In this document: piece by piece, positions 16,101 to 28,345 of the stretch
How positions within the stretch are numbered: position 1 is the first letter of the stretch
Layout: each line of letters starts with the position of its first letter
DNA from: Pempheris klunzingeri
Taxonomy: Eukaryota > Chordata > Actinopteri > Acropomatiformes > Pempheridae
Assembly: GCF_042242105.1 (NCBI RefSeq)
Contig: NC_092019.1
Span: 6,724,328-6,788,327, forward strand
DNA: 64,000 nucleotides
Direction of reading: 5' to 3'
Position numbers and translations under genes: made by a program
Notes under the pieces: generated by a model
Told to the model about the DNA's origin: nothing
What the model saw: the letters and a program-made list of their open reading frames with translations, nothing else
Databases searched by the model: none

Positions 16101-19100
16101 TTTTTAGTTTTTAAAAAAATCAGACAAATTATCAGCCAGATTAATATTTTCACATGAACACATAGCATACATATACGTTTTTGATAAAGATCCCCAAATT
16201 TTATATTTCAAAGAATCATTACCAATATATCTGCTGAGCAGGACATTCTACAGATGAAAATAAACTTCTTATTGCTCTCTGTAACGGTAACATTGTTTCT
16301 AAATGATCTCCAACACATTTTAACATTTCTGTACTGCCATTTCTTGTCACTTATCAGGCGGCACAACTGTTAAAATCAGTGCATCTGCAATAAGTAAATA
16401 TCGGCCAGTGTGCCTCTATCTGTTGTTTTCTTTTCGATGTTTAAATCTAAAGCTCCTCAGCTTGTACCAAACACACTGAGAGTCTTTCATTTTAACTGCT
16501 TCACATTCGAGCAACTGCTTTTTGAATTTTGACCTGTTTCTAATGGCTTTCTCTGGTGTCTTGCGGGCCTAAATGCTGGTGTTACTCATGCTTCCACCCC
16601 CCCCTACATAATTTACCATTCATCCTTCATCACTCATCTCTGACATTTTTAAATTAAATGTTATGCTTGGGGAGCTGAATTCCCTGGACGATGGCCGTCT
16701 TATTCAGGATACAGTCAGTTACAGTCGACTGCAGCTAGAGGTTGTGGTATGTGTTGTTAAAACTGCCAATAATTGGCTGGAGAACCAGTGAGCCAATGCC
16801 TAAGTGGATTATGCTTGTCACTAATGGCAGTGACTTGATTATGAGTTGAGTGAAAGTCGCAGGCACCATCACAGTGTGTTACAATGGGACTGAGGTCTCA
16901 TAGATAAGGAAATTGAGTATAATGGGAATTCTATGGGCGACTCTTTTTCCATAGAATTCATTCTGACGTGAGCAATCAAACATAAACTACATCTCTAAGC
17001 ACAAAGAATTGTGAATATAATCTGCTTTGTGTCCACATGTAGACATTGTAACTTCATTAGATTTGCTGTATGAACAGTTTAGCCTGACAGAGACACTAGT
17101 TGTTTGAGCGTCTCATCGCAGATGTTCCATACATGTAAACACAGCTATAGCAACAGTGTTCCTTCAGTGTGATGTCCTAAGTAGAACTGTCAAAACTTTG
17201 AGAAGGTTTAACCTCTCAGGAGCTGCACAGATGGCTAAATGCCACCCAAACAAACTGGATCAACACCACACACTGACAGAGCATCAATCTCTTCTCCTCT
17301 CGCTTCTCCTTTCAGTCCCCTCATCTTTTCATCTCAGATACACACAAACACACACACTCTCACTATCAATCCACTTTTATGTATCCCTAGTTATCTAGTT
17401 CAGTTTACACTTTAAAACCACTTCATTAAAACCTCAGTGCGATTGCTTCAGTGTGGGTTTTACAGCAGCTATTTTGGACATCGTCTTGGATGTGTTGTGC
17501 TGTGGCAGTCACTATAAATCACTCCTGTTCTGTGTGTGTTTTTCAGCATTGCAACCGTTTGGGAGGTCAATGCCATAGGACAGCCTGTGGTGCTGCCGCT
17601 GAAGGTGTGTGAGGAGCTGCTGCAAGTGATAGATGACAGCAACTCTACACTTCCTGCGTCTATGCGTTGCATGAGGTCCTATGAGGTGAGACAGTTATGC
17701 ACTGTAATGGTTCAGGGATGGTGACTAAGGCATCTTAGTCATCATCATAGTCATATATGCTATATATAATGCTTACCCTGATACTGTGTAATGTGTAATG
17801 ACGCTGACAGTCTAAAAATCTGTATTAGCAACACAGCAGGGACTCTTTTAGCTGACAGCAATCACTTATTTCACTTCTTACTTACAGCACCTTGTTTTCC
17901 ATTATTCACTTGTGCTTGACAGCATTTTTATGCCGCCTTAATTAATTTCATGATCCAGGGCTTTCCGTTAACAGCTTCGCTTTAGGGATTATGTGGGTCA
18001 AATGTACGGTTTTACTTTAGTCAGCCCTATTCCAGCTTCTATACGCCTGTATTTGTGCGAAATGTGTAAATTTAGCTGGAGTTGCTGAGGAAAACCCTTT
18101 GACTACAAAATAGGAGGTGTTAACTTTGCTGACAACTCTGTTGCCTTGTTCTCCTTGCCGTTTTAAATATAGTTACATGGGTTAATTAGCACCATTATCC
18201 TCCACTTCCTGCTCAGAAAGTTTAGGAACTGATTCCCACCCGTAAACAAGTTTTCCATCTGCTAAAAAATACAAGAGCTGGAATAAAATACGGTGGGCAA
18301 AGCTTTGAAAAGGAAATCCTGTGAAGCCTCTTTTGTTGGGCGCCTCAGCACGGGGTGCTCACTTGAAGGGACTGGAGTGATGCATTGAAGTGATAATAAT
18401 AAAAATAAAAAAAACTGTCCTAATATATTTTATGTTTTGATGTTAAAATTTGTGCAAAGATTTCACATTAATAACTCATTTAGTATTCCACATTGAAATA
18501 AAACAGACTTCCACAGCCAGTTAAGGTGAAGACACAATCATCCCCTGTGCAGGAGAAAGCAACAGAATCAAAGAAGATGTGGTCACAACCCTTTCATTGG
18601 TATAATTTAGTGGTTTGCATGGGACTGTAGTGATAGAAGTACTCAGTGTTTAAGGGGTTTAGACTGTTGTATCGTTAGACCAACTATAATGCAGCTAACA
18701 TTAGTGAGCTGTAGCTAATGACATCCACCAGCAACAGGTGTTACATCAGGTGGTAAAACTGACAGTTGTTAGAAATGAGAAGCTAAAGCACGCGTCCATC
18801 TGTCTCTCCTGCAAGAAGAAGGAGTTCTGTCCAAACGCTGTCCAAAAGTTGTTGTTTTTTTTTTTCTTCTTCCCTCATGTTCTACGTGCACCTCTTGTGG
18901 TTCTTCAGTGAATTGACTAGCATAGTGGAATAATCCCCCCCCACCCAACAACCGATTAGCTGAAAAGTAGGTTGAATTTCAGTCGACGAGCTGTTTCTTT
19001 GGTTGACTACAGCGGCGGAAAATTCAGAGCTGTTCTTTCCCCATAATGTTGTGGTTCAATGATGAGCAGTATTGTTGTTTGCTCAGGTAACAACATGCCA

Positions 19101-22100
19101 GTGGTGCCGCTGAAATAGAGAAGGCCACTGATAGAGTGACCCAGACATAGTATCTGGTGGTGGAAGTGGTTACAGCGGGATAGAGAGTGTGATAAATTGA
19201 CACACTTGAACACTTCCTGATTGTAGAAGCTTGTGCTATAGGCAGCAGAGGACAGGAAGGTAATGTGATCATAGGGCCATCTAGAGTTACCGGAGATGGT
19301 CTGAGAGTCCTTGTGTCTGAAAAATACTCCAGAAGGGGATGGGGACCAGACGAGGATGGTAGTCTGGCAGCTTCTAATGACCTGAAGAGTTGCTGGAGAT
19401 GAGGATGGGTGGGTGTTATGAGCTATACTGTTTTCCTACTGTTGGCTTTTAAAGGCTTAAGTGAGCAAAAAGCCTTCTTGAGAAGTATGATTACCATGAG
19501 CAATTTGCCTCATTTAAAGGAATATTGTATATTTAGCTGATGCGGGTCATACCATCAGACAGAATTAGACAAATTTAAGCCAACAATTCTGAATCACGTA
19601 TTTGGAAAAGAAAATGAAGAGGGACGTTAAAGCAGCACACCCAACCAGATGCTCTCATTTATTCTGACTGATTAGATCTCTCAGGTTGAAGTGGAGCTAT
19701 GCCGTAGCGGTACAAGCGCAAATGTAATTGAATTAAGAACGACCGTGTTCCATTTAGGTGAGCCAATTCCTGGGTCCTAGTATTGTGCATGCTGGCTCAC
19801 TGGCATGGCTTACTGGGACCCTTCATAGTACTGAGCCATCATCAAGATCATTAGTAATGCCTGTGTTTTTCATGTTATGACCAGTCAGTGTGAAAAAGGC
19901 TTGTACCAACACCCTAGAACTTGTGTTTTCCTGTTATGATGTGAGAATTGGTCATTAAAAAGACTGCTACAGCTTTAGCAGCTGCAATATATAGCTCCTA
20001 CAGGTAAGGCTGTGCAATATGACCAAAATGTCATATAGAGGTCATTTCATATCCAGATAGCAATCCATATCACAATATAGCACATTTTCTATTAATTCAA
20101 TGGATTCTATACATGATTCTTGTATAGGTGGTAAACGGTTAGTTAATTTGAGTGTGTTGTGGGGACTGGTCTGAGACATAATTTGAACAGCACAGTTTTC
20201 TGGTCTGGGTCAGACTTCATTAGAGCTGACGCCAATAGACAATTATTCAATCGGCAACTAGTTTGAAAACCGAATAATCGTTTGATTTACTTTTCATGCA
20301 GAAATGCAAAGTCTGGTTCCAGCCCCTTAAATGTGAGCCTTTGCTGCTTTTCTCTGTTCTTTTTTTTCTGAATATCTTTGGGTTTGAACTGTAGATTGAA
20401 CAAAACAAGACATTTAGAGACCTTGAAACTGAAACAGACATTTATAGACCAAATTAATAATCAATTCATGAAGTAAATTATTAACAGATTAATTGATAAT
20501 GATGGTGCAGCCCTACTTTTCATACCCAAACCAGGTTCATGCGACAGAAGTAGCCCCTGTTTTAGGTTTTGTCCCTCTCCTGTTTGGATTTACCCGGTCC
20601 TGCATCACATTCACTCTCCTTTCTGTTTCTTTGCGTTTCCTTCATGCAAATTTCCTGCCTACATCCGTGCCATGCAGAAGAACACAAAAGTGTCATCCAA
20701 ATGATGACAAATATTGCAAAAAAAAGTGTCATTTGTGACGTAACAAAGTAAATGAGCATAATATGAAAAGAATAGACGTTTCTCTATTGTCACATATCTG
20801 TAGATATTATACAGTGTATCGTCATATTGCACAGTCCTACACTTAATTACATTAAATTTGTAACCAACTGCCCAATTCACCTACAACACAACCCAGAGTT
20901 TGCAGGTAACTGTTTGAGTTGTGTGTGTGTGTCTGTATGAGGTTTTTTTTTTTCTTTTAATTTCACCCTGTGAGTAGATAAAAAGCCTGCACCATAACCC
21001 AGCCTGTTATTATGCTGCATGTGGAATGCTGCTGTTGTCTGGGCTGCTGTTTTTCCCCGCCCTCCATCCCTGGGCCTGCCAGTGTAATGGGGTGTAAAGT
21101 GGCTCAAGCTCTGACTGTCACTTTTGAGCCCGGGAACAGACAACACCTCCCACCCCCACCCCCGCCCCCCCCTGCCTCATTAATCTCCTCCTCACTCCCA
21201 CAGAGACGGCATGTAGGTTAGACAAAAACTGATCCAACGTTTTACAATGAAGGACTGAAGAGAAGTATCGATCATACATCGCCTCAGTCTTTCTGCAGTC
21301 CACACTGCTACCAGGACTGGCTGCACTTTGTCGAAACAAATTACTTCCCCCAAGATGCACACGTCTCGATTCATTGCATGTGGGCCAATGAATGTGGAGA
21401 GGAATTTATCAAGAGAGCAGAGAATCTGTGATGCTGTACTTCATGGGTGTTTACATCAGGATACCTCCTCTTGACAATATAAATGAGTTGGATTTAGCTC
21501 ATAAATAAAAAAATTAAAAAAAATGCAATGAAAAGTCAGTATTGTTTACTTCTAGTGTGATGGAAATGATGCAGTTTGTTAAATTAGACCTTTAGCGCAT
21601 GATGGATTAATATCGCATTGGTTGTGTATGGCATGCCTTGAGCCTAAAGTTACTGAGACATTTGTACAAAACAAGTGCAGTTGTCTGGCATACCTCCATA
21701 TCCCTATTTGATGAACTCTTCACCTACAACCCCTCATGTTCAACTGGGATCTTAAATAACACCACAAAAAGTGGACACCACTTTGCTCAAGTTTGCATTC
21801 CTTCTACTGCTACTTGGAGTGGCAGACACTTAATCTGTCAGCTGTTTATCCATCACTTTTAGCTTGTATCTGCATGTGTGATCTTACCTTTCTGACATGT
21901 AGAACATAGGGCATCAAAAAGTGTGTTTGCTAGAAAGATTTCCTCAGACTAGCCTTTTTGTCATCGTCTCACAACCCTTTAATACTATGGCACCTACCCC
22001 TGTTCTGTAAAGTCATCAGCTAAAGAGCTGTTGTACAGGGATAGAAAATATTGCTACAGCAAGATATATTACTCCTAAGGCTTTCCAGTGATGTTTTTAT

Positions 22101-24343
22101 ATTTCACTATGCAAAAGCTAAAGCGAATTTCAATGAGATCAAAGAACCGTAACAGCCTTAAGCATATTACCATCAAGGGTTCTGGGCAGACCTGATGTCA
22201 GCATCACTACAAGTTAAGACCTTCTCCATGTTATCTTAATACTGTTAAATACAAACTATTTGAGAGCCTTTCTTGTGTGGCTTCTCTTAATGTAAACAGT
22301 CAATTCCAAAAATGTGAAATGTACCAGGATTGTGGAAGGCAGTGAATCCTCTGATATCTTTGCTGCTTTCTATGATTTGTCCTTTCAGCCAAACAGGTGG
22401 TACGTCTCTTGGATTTCACATTTCATGCTTTAGACATACTTCAGATGCTCTGTTGCGGAGGAACCACCACTTGCAGTCCAAAAATGGCTTTCTTGGCATT
22501 GTACCTTTGCATCCAGACTTGAGCATTTACTTTGGAAGCCAGTCCCTCTGACAGAACTTGAAATATGTGCTGGATTTGCTTCTTTTCTTAGAACTGAGCA
22601 TCCAAAAAATGTCCAATAGGATCGTCAAGATACATGGGATCTCTTTAACAGAATACTTTTACAGTAATATGTTTTGCATGATTTAAGTACACTGTCATGG
22701 CAGGTCATCATGAAATTATTTTTAACAGAGTACCTTGGCTGTGGTATGCCCCAGCAGATATCTTTATAGACTTTATATCTCCTATTACTGATTGGTCCCT
22801 AGATTATAGCTTTATTATATATATTCACCCTGGCAGGATAACAGGAAGGTTTTGAAGAGTTTTTGTCATTTGGAGGGTAAAACGAACTGTAAACACCACA
22901 CTGGAATATCATCACCATATAAAGTTGATATGCCAGCAGTTATAAAGCAGCATTTACCATCATTAATCTGAGACATGCTTCTGGCCAGCTGGCGAATGTA
23001 AATGCAATATTCACTCTCCTTTTGGCTCTGATTTGGTCTCCACTGAGAGAGATATTTGGCTCTCAAGTGGCTCAACGCTCCACTCTGTTCATCAGCAAGG
23101 TGCTAACTTTGCCAATCAACGGTTTGGTGCAGGGAAGGTGGCACACTGTAACTTTTTATACCTTTTTTATTCAAAGCAGCTGCCTGCTACAACCAAATAT
23201 AACTCTCATGAGAGCAAAATGTAATCAAAACTGTAAAACCAAAACAATGAGATGAAAGATGCTGAAATGCTCACAGCTGAGGGGAACTGCAGTCACGTAA
23301 AAAAAGATTCTGTCAATTTGTCACAAAAAGTGAAATCTTTCACACAGAAGTAGTTGTGATCTATAGTTAATTTAGAAATATTTATTATAGCAGCTTCAAA
23401 GAACCTGAATACTATTTTGTTCTAACATAAATCAGGGATCATGCCACATGCAATTTTTTTCACATGAGAGATTACTTTATTTATATTTTTAGTTAGTTAA
23501 TTCGTTATTTTTTTTTAATCTTTTCCCCCGGCTCAGTTGCAAAAAGGCGACGGCACATTTGTTTACTGCAATCAGAGTTTTAACCAAAATGTGCACCAGT
23601 TGTTGGGTTGTTTGCTTATGTTGTAAAGCCTCTGTCGATCAAATCTGATCAAACCGAGCCCACACAGTCGAGATAGAAGCACATCTTCAACCTAGCAGCC
23701 CTCCAATCACAAGCTAGCTTCTCCTCCATCCTTACTTCCATTGGTCTGGTTGCTTATCACACATTGCCCTCTTTTTCTGGGACTCTGAGTTGTGTTAAGA
23801 GCGGCTTACCTCTAGCAACCGTTTATCATTTGTATGAATTACCATTGATGCGCTTGAGTGCTGTGCAGACATTGGCATGGGATGGAGAAGACAGGGCCTT
23901 GAGTGAGGCAAATGCCCTCATCCATCATCCCAATATAGAGCCCTCAGTGGAGCGCAACCGTTGTCTGCAGTAGGCAAACACCCAGGAATAGCAGATGGAG
24001 GAAGAGAGAGAGAGAAAGAGAGAACAGGGCTGAGCTGATTTGTTTCCTGAGCTTTGTTTATCTGCATGTGTGTTTTTGAAGTTGATTAAATCTCTACCAC
24101 CTGTGGTTTTTTGTTGTTTGATGGCAGTAATTGCAGATAATGCGTGGCGTGCTGATCAGCAATCCAGTACATCTGTGCTTTGGGGAACAAAAATCCTCAT
24201 TGTACAGTACAAACTGGAATTTTGCTAAATACTGAAGTTAATCTATTTTTATCTTATCCTCATGAGTCATGAGTATCCAAATAGATTTTAACCTTTCCTA
24301 AACTTTTGCCTGTTATTTTTAGGTGGCGTACCTGAGACTGTGA
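7184..24343 (+). CDS. ube3d: E3 ubiquitin-protein ligase E3D (UBE2C-binding, HECT-like), complete, 401 aa
   Basis: HECT_2-family protein; mammalian UBE3D binds the E2 UBE2C and cyclin B, and the yeast homologue Ipa1 is tied to the 3'-end cleavage factor Ysh1/CPSF73. Ten exons: 7184-7275, 9136-9347, 9866-9956, 11293-11515, 12082-12154, 12238-12316, 13026-13134, 14471-14637, 17547-17685 and 24323-24343. They sum to 1,206 bases (401 aa plus stop); human UBE3D is 389 aa. Landmarks in order: GVFLELRKRRQSGLLIVG near the N-terminus; YCFHCQGC in exon 3; LPLPNGNWNAIVDDWCCHPD in exon 4; SCKSCSSELGE in exon 5, whose paired cysteines suggest metal binding; LWLLNTDSII in exon 8; and an SYEVAYLRL end resembling the conserved C-terminus. 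The chosen Met fits the human start, although the frame stays open upstream to 6938. Intron 6 appears to use a GC donor. Assignment is supported by synteny with dop1a. Confidence 0.93.
7829..7862. repeat. Short (AGTAT)n tandem repeat
   Basis: About six imperfect copies of a tatag/agtat pentamer in ube3d intron 1. Confidence 0.7.
8943..9080 (+). repeat. Dispersed LINE/SINE 3'-end-like repeat fragment in ube3d intron 1
   Basis: The stretch contains the words ggggcctttctgtgtggagt, ccatgttctccccgcgc and ccgacttcctcccgcagt. These resemble a very common vertebrate retroposon tail motif (L2/CR1-type LINE ends and the SINEs that use them). The fragment ends only about 55 bases before the acceptor of ube3d exon 2. 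Assignment is from memory of the motif; no family name can be proven here. Confidence 0.6.
10795..10990 (+). repeat. Dispersed repeat family A, copy 1 (ube3d intron 3)
   Basis: Contains gcaccaaactgcagtcagac, tagctggtgagcatagtgg, agcatttagcagctaaatg and ccagatatttccctcagga. The same ordered words recur at 22900-23150 (inverted) and twice at 62061-62536, so this is an interspersed element. It resembles a widespread percomorph repeat; its class (MITE or SINE) cannot be decided from one window. Confidence 0.75.
13814..13833. repeat. (GT)n microsatellite
   Basis: A short uninterrupted GT run in ube3d intron 7. Confidence 0.85.
20007..20838. mobile_element. Non-autonomous DNA transposon with terminal inverted repeats, carrying a nested element
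   Basis: The left end aggctgtgcaatatgac and the right end gtcatattgcacagtcct are inverted copies of each other with one mismatch, about 830 bp apart. Further subterminal matches are visible (tcatatag, cacaatatagcac on the left; tattatacag, tatcgtcatat on the right). The interior has no intact transposase frame. The flanks ctacaggta and acactta are not a clean target duplication, so the insertion is probably old. The element lies in ube3d intron 9. Confidence 0.75.
20230..20516 (-). mobile_element. Second repeat nested inside the 20007-20838 element
   Basis: Contains caattattcaatcggcaact at the left, and attaacagattaattgataa followed by tggtgcagccct at the right. Read on the minus strand this resembles a common teleost MITE-like element that begins with gggctgca and is rich in attaatcgatta-type words. 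Its position inside another inverted-repeat element orders the insertions: the outer one first, this one later. Confidence 0.6.
21600..22870. other. Unassigned block in ube3d intron 9, possibly a decayed mobile element
   Basis: About 1.3 kb that differs in texture from its surroundings: fewer homopolymers and several short open stretches on both strands (for example 22330-22551 on plus). Each frame is interrupted by stops, and no domain can be recognised. It abuts a family-A repeat at about 22900. An old retroelement remnant is one possibility, but this is not shown. Confidence 0.3.
22900..23150 (-). repeat. Dispersed repeat family A, copy 2 (inverted)
   Basis: On the minus strand this reads caaagttagcaccttgctga, then gatgaacagagtggagcg, then agccaaatatctctctcagt, then aaaaggagagtgaatattg. 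The order and words match the copies at 10795 and 62061 but with more substitutions. Confidence 0.65.
24323..24343 (+). CDS. ube3d: Terminal coding exon of ube3d (21 bases)
   Basis: After the acceptor ttatttttag the sequence reads V-A-Y-L-R-L-stop, directly completing the phase-0 end (SYE) of the exon at 17547-17685. The human protein ends with a very similar short peptide. The preceding intron is 6.6 kb, so automated gene models may miss this exon and end the protein in the intron. A possible polyadenylation signal ATTAAA lies at 24827-24832. Confidence 0.85.
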   Translation: MAYLRL

Positions 24344-24832
24344 GGTCAGAGGTCAAGACTCCACTTGTCAGTCTTGGGAGAGAGGACCTGGGACAGCTGA
24401 GAGAAGAACTTTTGTAAGCATGTTCGAGTACTGCATGTCACTATACGTTAAGGTGACATACTGCACTTACGGAGATAACTGCAGAAGGAAATGCAGCAAG
24501 CTCGGAATAGCTTATTTAGCAAGTCAAGTTGCGCTTTCTGGTACCTTCTGTCAACATGTTTGGTAGTCTGTCATCACTTACAAATAGATTCATGTTGAAA
24601 CAGGTTCCTGCCAGACTTCTAAATGTTAACACATTGCCAGTGAAATGCAAAGAATGGCAACAATTTCAGACTAGATAATTACATCTCGTCGTAGTGGGTT
24701 AAAATCAACTAATAACTAATGTATAATTGTATCAAGATGCACCATTATGGTTAAAAAGCCTGTATGTGTACATTGTCCAGTCCTAAACCTTGTTTTGTAT
24801 TTTTCTACCATCCTGGACAAAAAGAGATTAAA

Positions 24833-25254
24833 CTGTGGTATTTTTTGAAGTATCACCTCTTCCTTTCTGTGTGCTCGTTGATAATGTGGGACATTGTTCT
24901 TGAGTTGGCTCTTGATGAAAGCTTATTTTAGAGGCACTTCAGCCCCAGGGTACAGCAGTGCATCCTCCACTTGAGTGTACTGTAATTACAGCTTGTGGAG
25001 CTAGGTGATTTTTGTCTGGTTGTGGGTTTATGTGTGAGTGTGTGTCAATGATTGATGGCATTTATGTAACATGCGTGGTAGTGAGAGTCATTGTGAAAGT
25101 GTATGGTTAAACTCTGGGAAATGGGCCTTTTAATTTGAAACATTATACTCTCTTCGCCTTCTAATATTAATCACGATGATGGGCCGGTCAAGTAGTTCTT
25201 ACTGTGTGTCAAAGTACTTTATAGGCACATTAGCAATGTGGGGGGGTCCACCAC
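24833..25254. other. Start of the 19-kb gene-free interval
   Basis: Sequence downstream of the probable ube3d polyadenylation signal. No gene, RNA gene or repeat is recognisable. Confidence 0.4.
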
Positions 25255-25600
25255 TGTGGTTCATACTAGAATATCTCAACAACTATTGAATGTACTGCCA
25301 TGTCATACAGTCATGGTCCCCCCTCAGGATGAATTTTCATAATTTTGGTGATCCCCTGACTTTATGTTTATGACCAAATACCTGCAAAACTAATGACATC
25401 TCCATCAGCCTCAGCTGTGCTTTTCAGTATAGTGCCAACTGGTAAATGTTGGCAGGCAAACATGCTAAATTAGGATGGTTAAATGGTGAAGCATCAATAT
25501 ATCCGCATGTTGCCGTTGTCATTATGAGCATGCTAGCATGCAGATGTTAGCATTTAGCAGAAATCACGATAAGACTGTGTTGACAAGCAAAGCTGCCTGC
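25255..25600 (+). repeat. Dispersed repeat family B, copy 1
   Basis: Contains tctcaacaactattgaatg, acctgcaaaactaatgacat, ccatcagcctcagctgtgc and atgttagcatttagcag in this order. The same series occurs at 27680-28345 in the same orientation and inverted at 26605-26990 and 29846-30130. It resembles a very abundant percomorph interspersed repeat. Confidence 0.75.
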
Positions 25601-26604
25601 AGAGCTCAGTCACTTGAGTAAAGCAAAATGATCTGTTACTGATTACCATTGGAGCTTATGATGCACACACCTCTGCTTCACAGCTTTTAAACACACTATT
25701 CAGTCTCCATAGGTTATCTCTGACCAGCAATGCAAAATAATATGTGCCTGCATGTCTATTTTTACAAGCTGTTAGTAGAGATGGGGGGGACTTTTTTTTC
25801 CTGCTCCTAACGGCATGCCTGGGTCTGCTGAATGCTGATGCGGCAAGTGACAATTACTTTTAAAAATACAAAGAAGTATTGTGCCCACTGAGGCGGCAAA
25901 GCAGAGAGTGAATTGGCTAATTAAATAGATCCAATGCTGAACCGTCAAGGGGTTCTCATTTCCTTTCTGCCCTTTCTCCACAAGTGCAAATGAAGTAGGC
26001 TCTAAATAACCCATTTGTTTCAAGCCTGCTGAGCAGAAGGAGCTACTCCAGATTACTGACTGCTGCTGCTGTTTTGAATACACCAAAAGACACAGTCACC
26101 CAGAATCCTTGAGGAGTTGCAGGTACTCTGTTTTTCTCCCCTTGATGGCAGACAATGAAAGTGTCAAATTAAAAGTTTTTTTGGCCAGGACACTGCCGTG
26201 TGTTGATACTGTGCAGCCCATTAGCCTTTTCAGGCGGTTATCTCATAAAAATATCCGTCTGAACAAAAGTCTACTCCATATTCAGCCTTAGTAATTACTT
26301 GGTTGCTCTTCTTTTACATCTCCACAATAGATATTAAGAAAAAAGGGAAATGATATACAAACACAGCCAAATTCCATAGACTTGCACTGTTGAGCATAAT
26401 CATTATTCTGTAGGAGAGCGCTACGTCTACGCCAATGTCATGTTCGTCCACATGATAAACCTAATCCACATAGAAGTAAACACTGGTTTATTGGCCACTC
26501 CTTTTTTGATGAATTCTTTCCAACGGCAGTGATTCGACCAGAAGATGGTTTGAGGAAATTCTAATACAAAATTTAACTCAAAGCCTGTTTAATTGCTCTA
26601 ACAA

Positions 26605-26990
26605 GACTAATACACCATAGCCATGCTAGTGGCTCTGTGAGGCTATACTTAGGCACAGTGTTGCTTTGACCTGATCTGTCTAGTTAAGATAATTAGCTAG
26701 AGGAAAAGTCAGGGGACCACCAAAGTCAGTAGCATTCATCGTTAAGGACAATGAACGTCTGTGTAGAATTTCATGGCACTCCAATCAATGGTTGTTGGGA
26801 AAGTTCAGTCTGGAGTGAAGTGGTGGACCCACCAACATTGCCACAGGATGGAGTAAATTTAAAAAAAAAACCTTTCCGTCCAGTAGTACAAAGACTGGTA
26901 CAAAACGGTCCAACTGGAAGCGTCTCTTCACCCTGAAATCCCTGCTTCCTCTATGACTTCTCTCCCATTGGAGATAAATGTCCATTAAAA
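26605..26990 (-). repeat. Dispersed repeat family B, copy 2 (inverted)
   Basis: Opens with catagccatgctagtggctc and tgtgaggctatacttaggc, the reverse of the family's tail. It continues through gtcaggggaccaccaaagtc and atttcatggcactccaatca. Confidence 0.65.
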
Positions 26991-27679
26991 CCATGTTATT
27001 AAAACCAAATTCACACATATGGAGTGACCAAGTGTACAATTCTAAATTGGATTTTCCAGGTCTTTGCCTTTGCTAATGCGTTTGATATTATTTTCGGATT
27101 AAGCGAGACAGCGATGTGTGAGATTACAATGTGGCCACTGTAGAAAGAAAAAGATCCTTGTGGGAGAGGTCAAGCCATAAAGCTTGTCTCATCTCTGAGA
27201 GGAAATGAGGCATTAGATTGAGTTCCCGTTTTAGTCACCCAATCCTAATGGGTCATCTATCCTGAGAATCTTGGACTCATCCTGCGAAAGAGGGATCACA
27301 AAATCTTTTCACCTTCATAGAAACTCAGAAAAAGAGAGAAAAGAGCAAAGTAAAAACAAAACACAACATTACATTCGTAATAGTTTTGTTATGTTTTCAT
27401 GGGGTTGCACAAGTGCTATGGTCTGCATGTATGGGTTTGAGAATACTGCACAATGACACTACTCTGCCCTCTGGATCATCCAATTTGTCACTTTAGTGTA
27501 TTTAGTCCATTTAGTTCATTGCTTTTGCACTTGAGACACCAGATGTCTTCATTCAAGAGTTGAATTAAGTTTGAGAATGAAATCTACTTTCAGCGATGTC
27601 CCTGCAAGACTTCAGGTTGTAAAACTAAAACTGTTGTTGTTACATACAAGTGCCATTCAAGGATATTGAATTATTCTGT

Positions 27680-28345
27680 TAAAAGTTTATTCTGCTCTTT
27701 GATCCAGTATGAGAATTATTCGATGGATCACCTTGAAATTTTCTACGGACATAAATGATCCCCAGAAGATGAATGATATTGGTAATTCCCAACATTTTTC
27801 CTCAAGGGTCACTATGAGGTTGGCATTCTTATTTTTTTTTTTTTTAAATAAAAAAAAAAAGCCTTGAAACATGAAAGCATAGCCATATAATTTGGTAGAC
27901 ATATCCCCGGTGCCAAGGTGATGAATCTCATCTGTGAAATTTCTCAACATCAACTTGATGGATTGGCACAAAATGTAGTCTAAACATTCCCAGATAATGT
28001 ATCCTATGGCTGTGGTGATGCCCTGACTTTTCCTCTAGCACCACCACTGACATTTATGGTTCTAAGTGAAATGTCTCAACAACTATTGGGAAGATTGCAG
28101 TGAAATCTGATACAAATATTCCTATCCCCCTATCATCTGGTCAAAAGATTGGTTTGACCAATACTTTTGCTTCTGACCCAATGCCTGCCAAAGCAATGAC
28201 ATTCCCATCAGCCTCAGCTGTACTGTATGTGTGTACTAGGTTGTCACTGTAAGCACATTAGTATGCAGACATTTAGCATTTAGCTTAAAAGACTGTTGTG
28301 CCCAAGTACAGCCTCCAAGCTGTAGACTCTCAGTCTTGTTTCACT
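27680..28345 (+). repeat. Dispersed repeat family B, copy 3 (longest)
   Basis: Contains aatgtctcaacaactattgg, gcaatgacattcccatcagc, ctcagctgtactgtatgtg, catttagcatttagcttaaa and cccaagtacagcctccaagc. It is interrupted by a T-run/A-run pair at 27832-27860. It extends further left than copy 1, so it shows more of the consensus. Confidence 0.7.
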
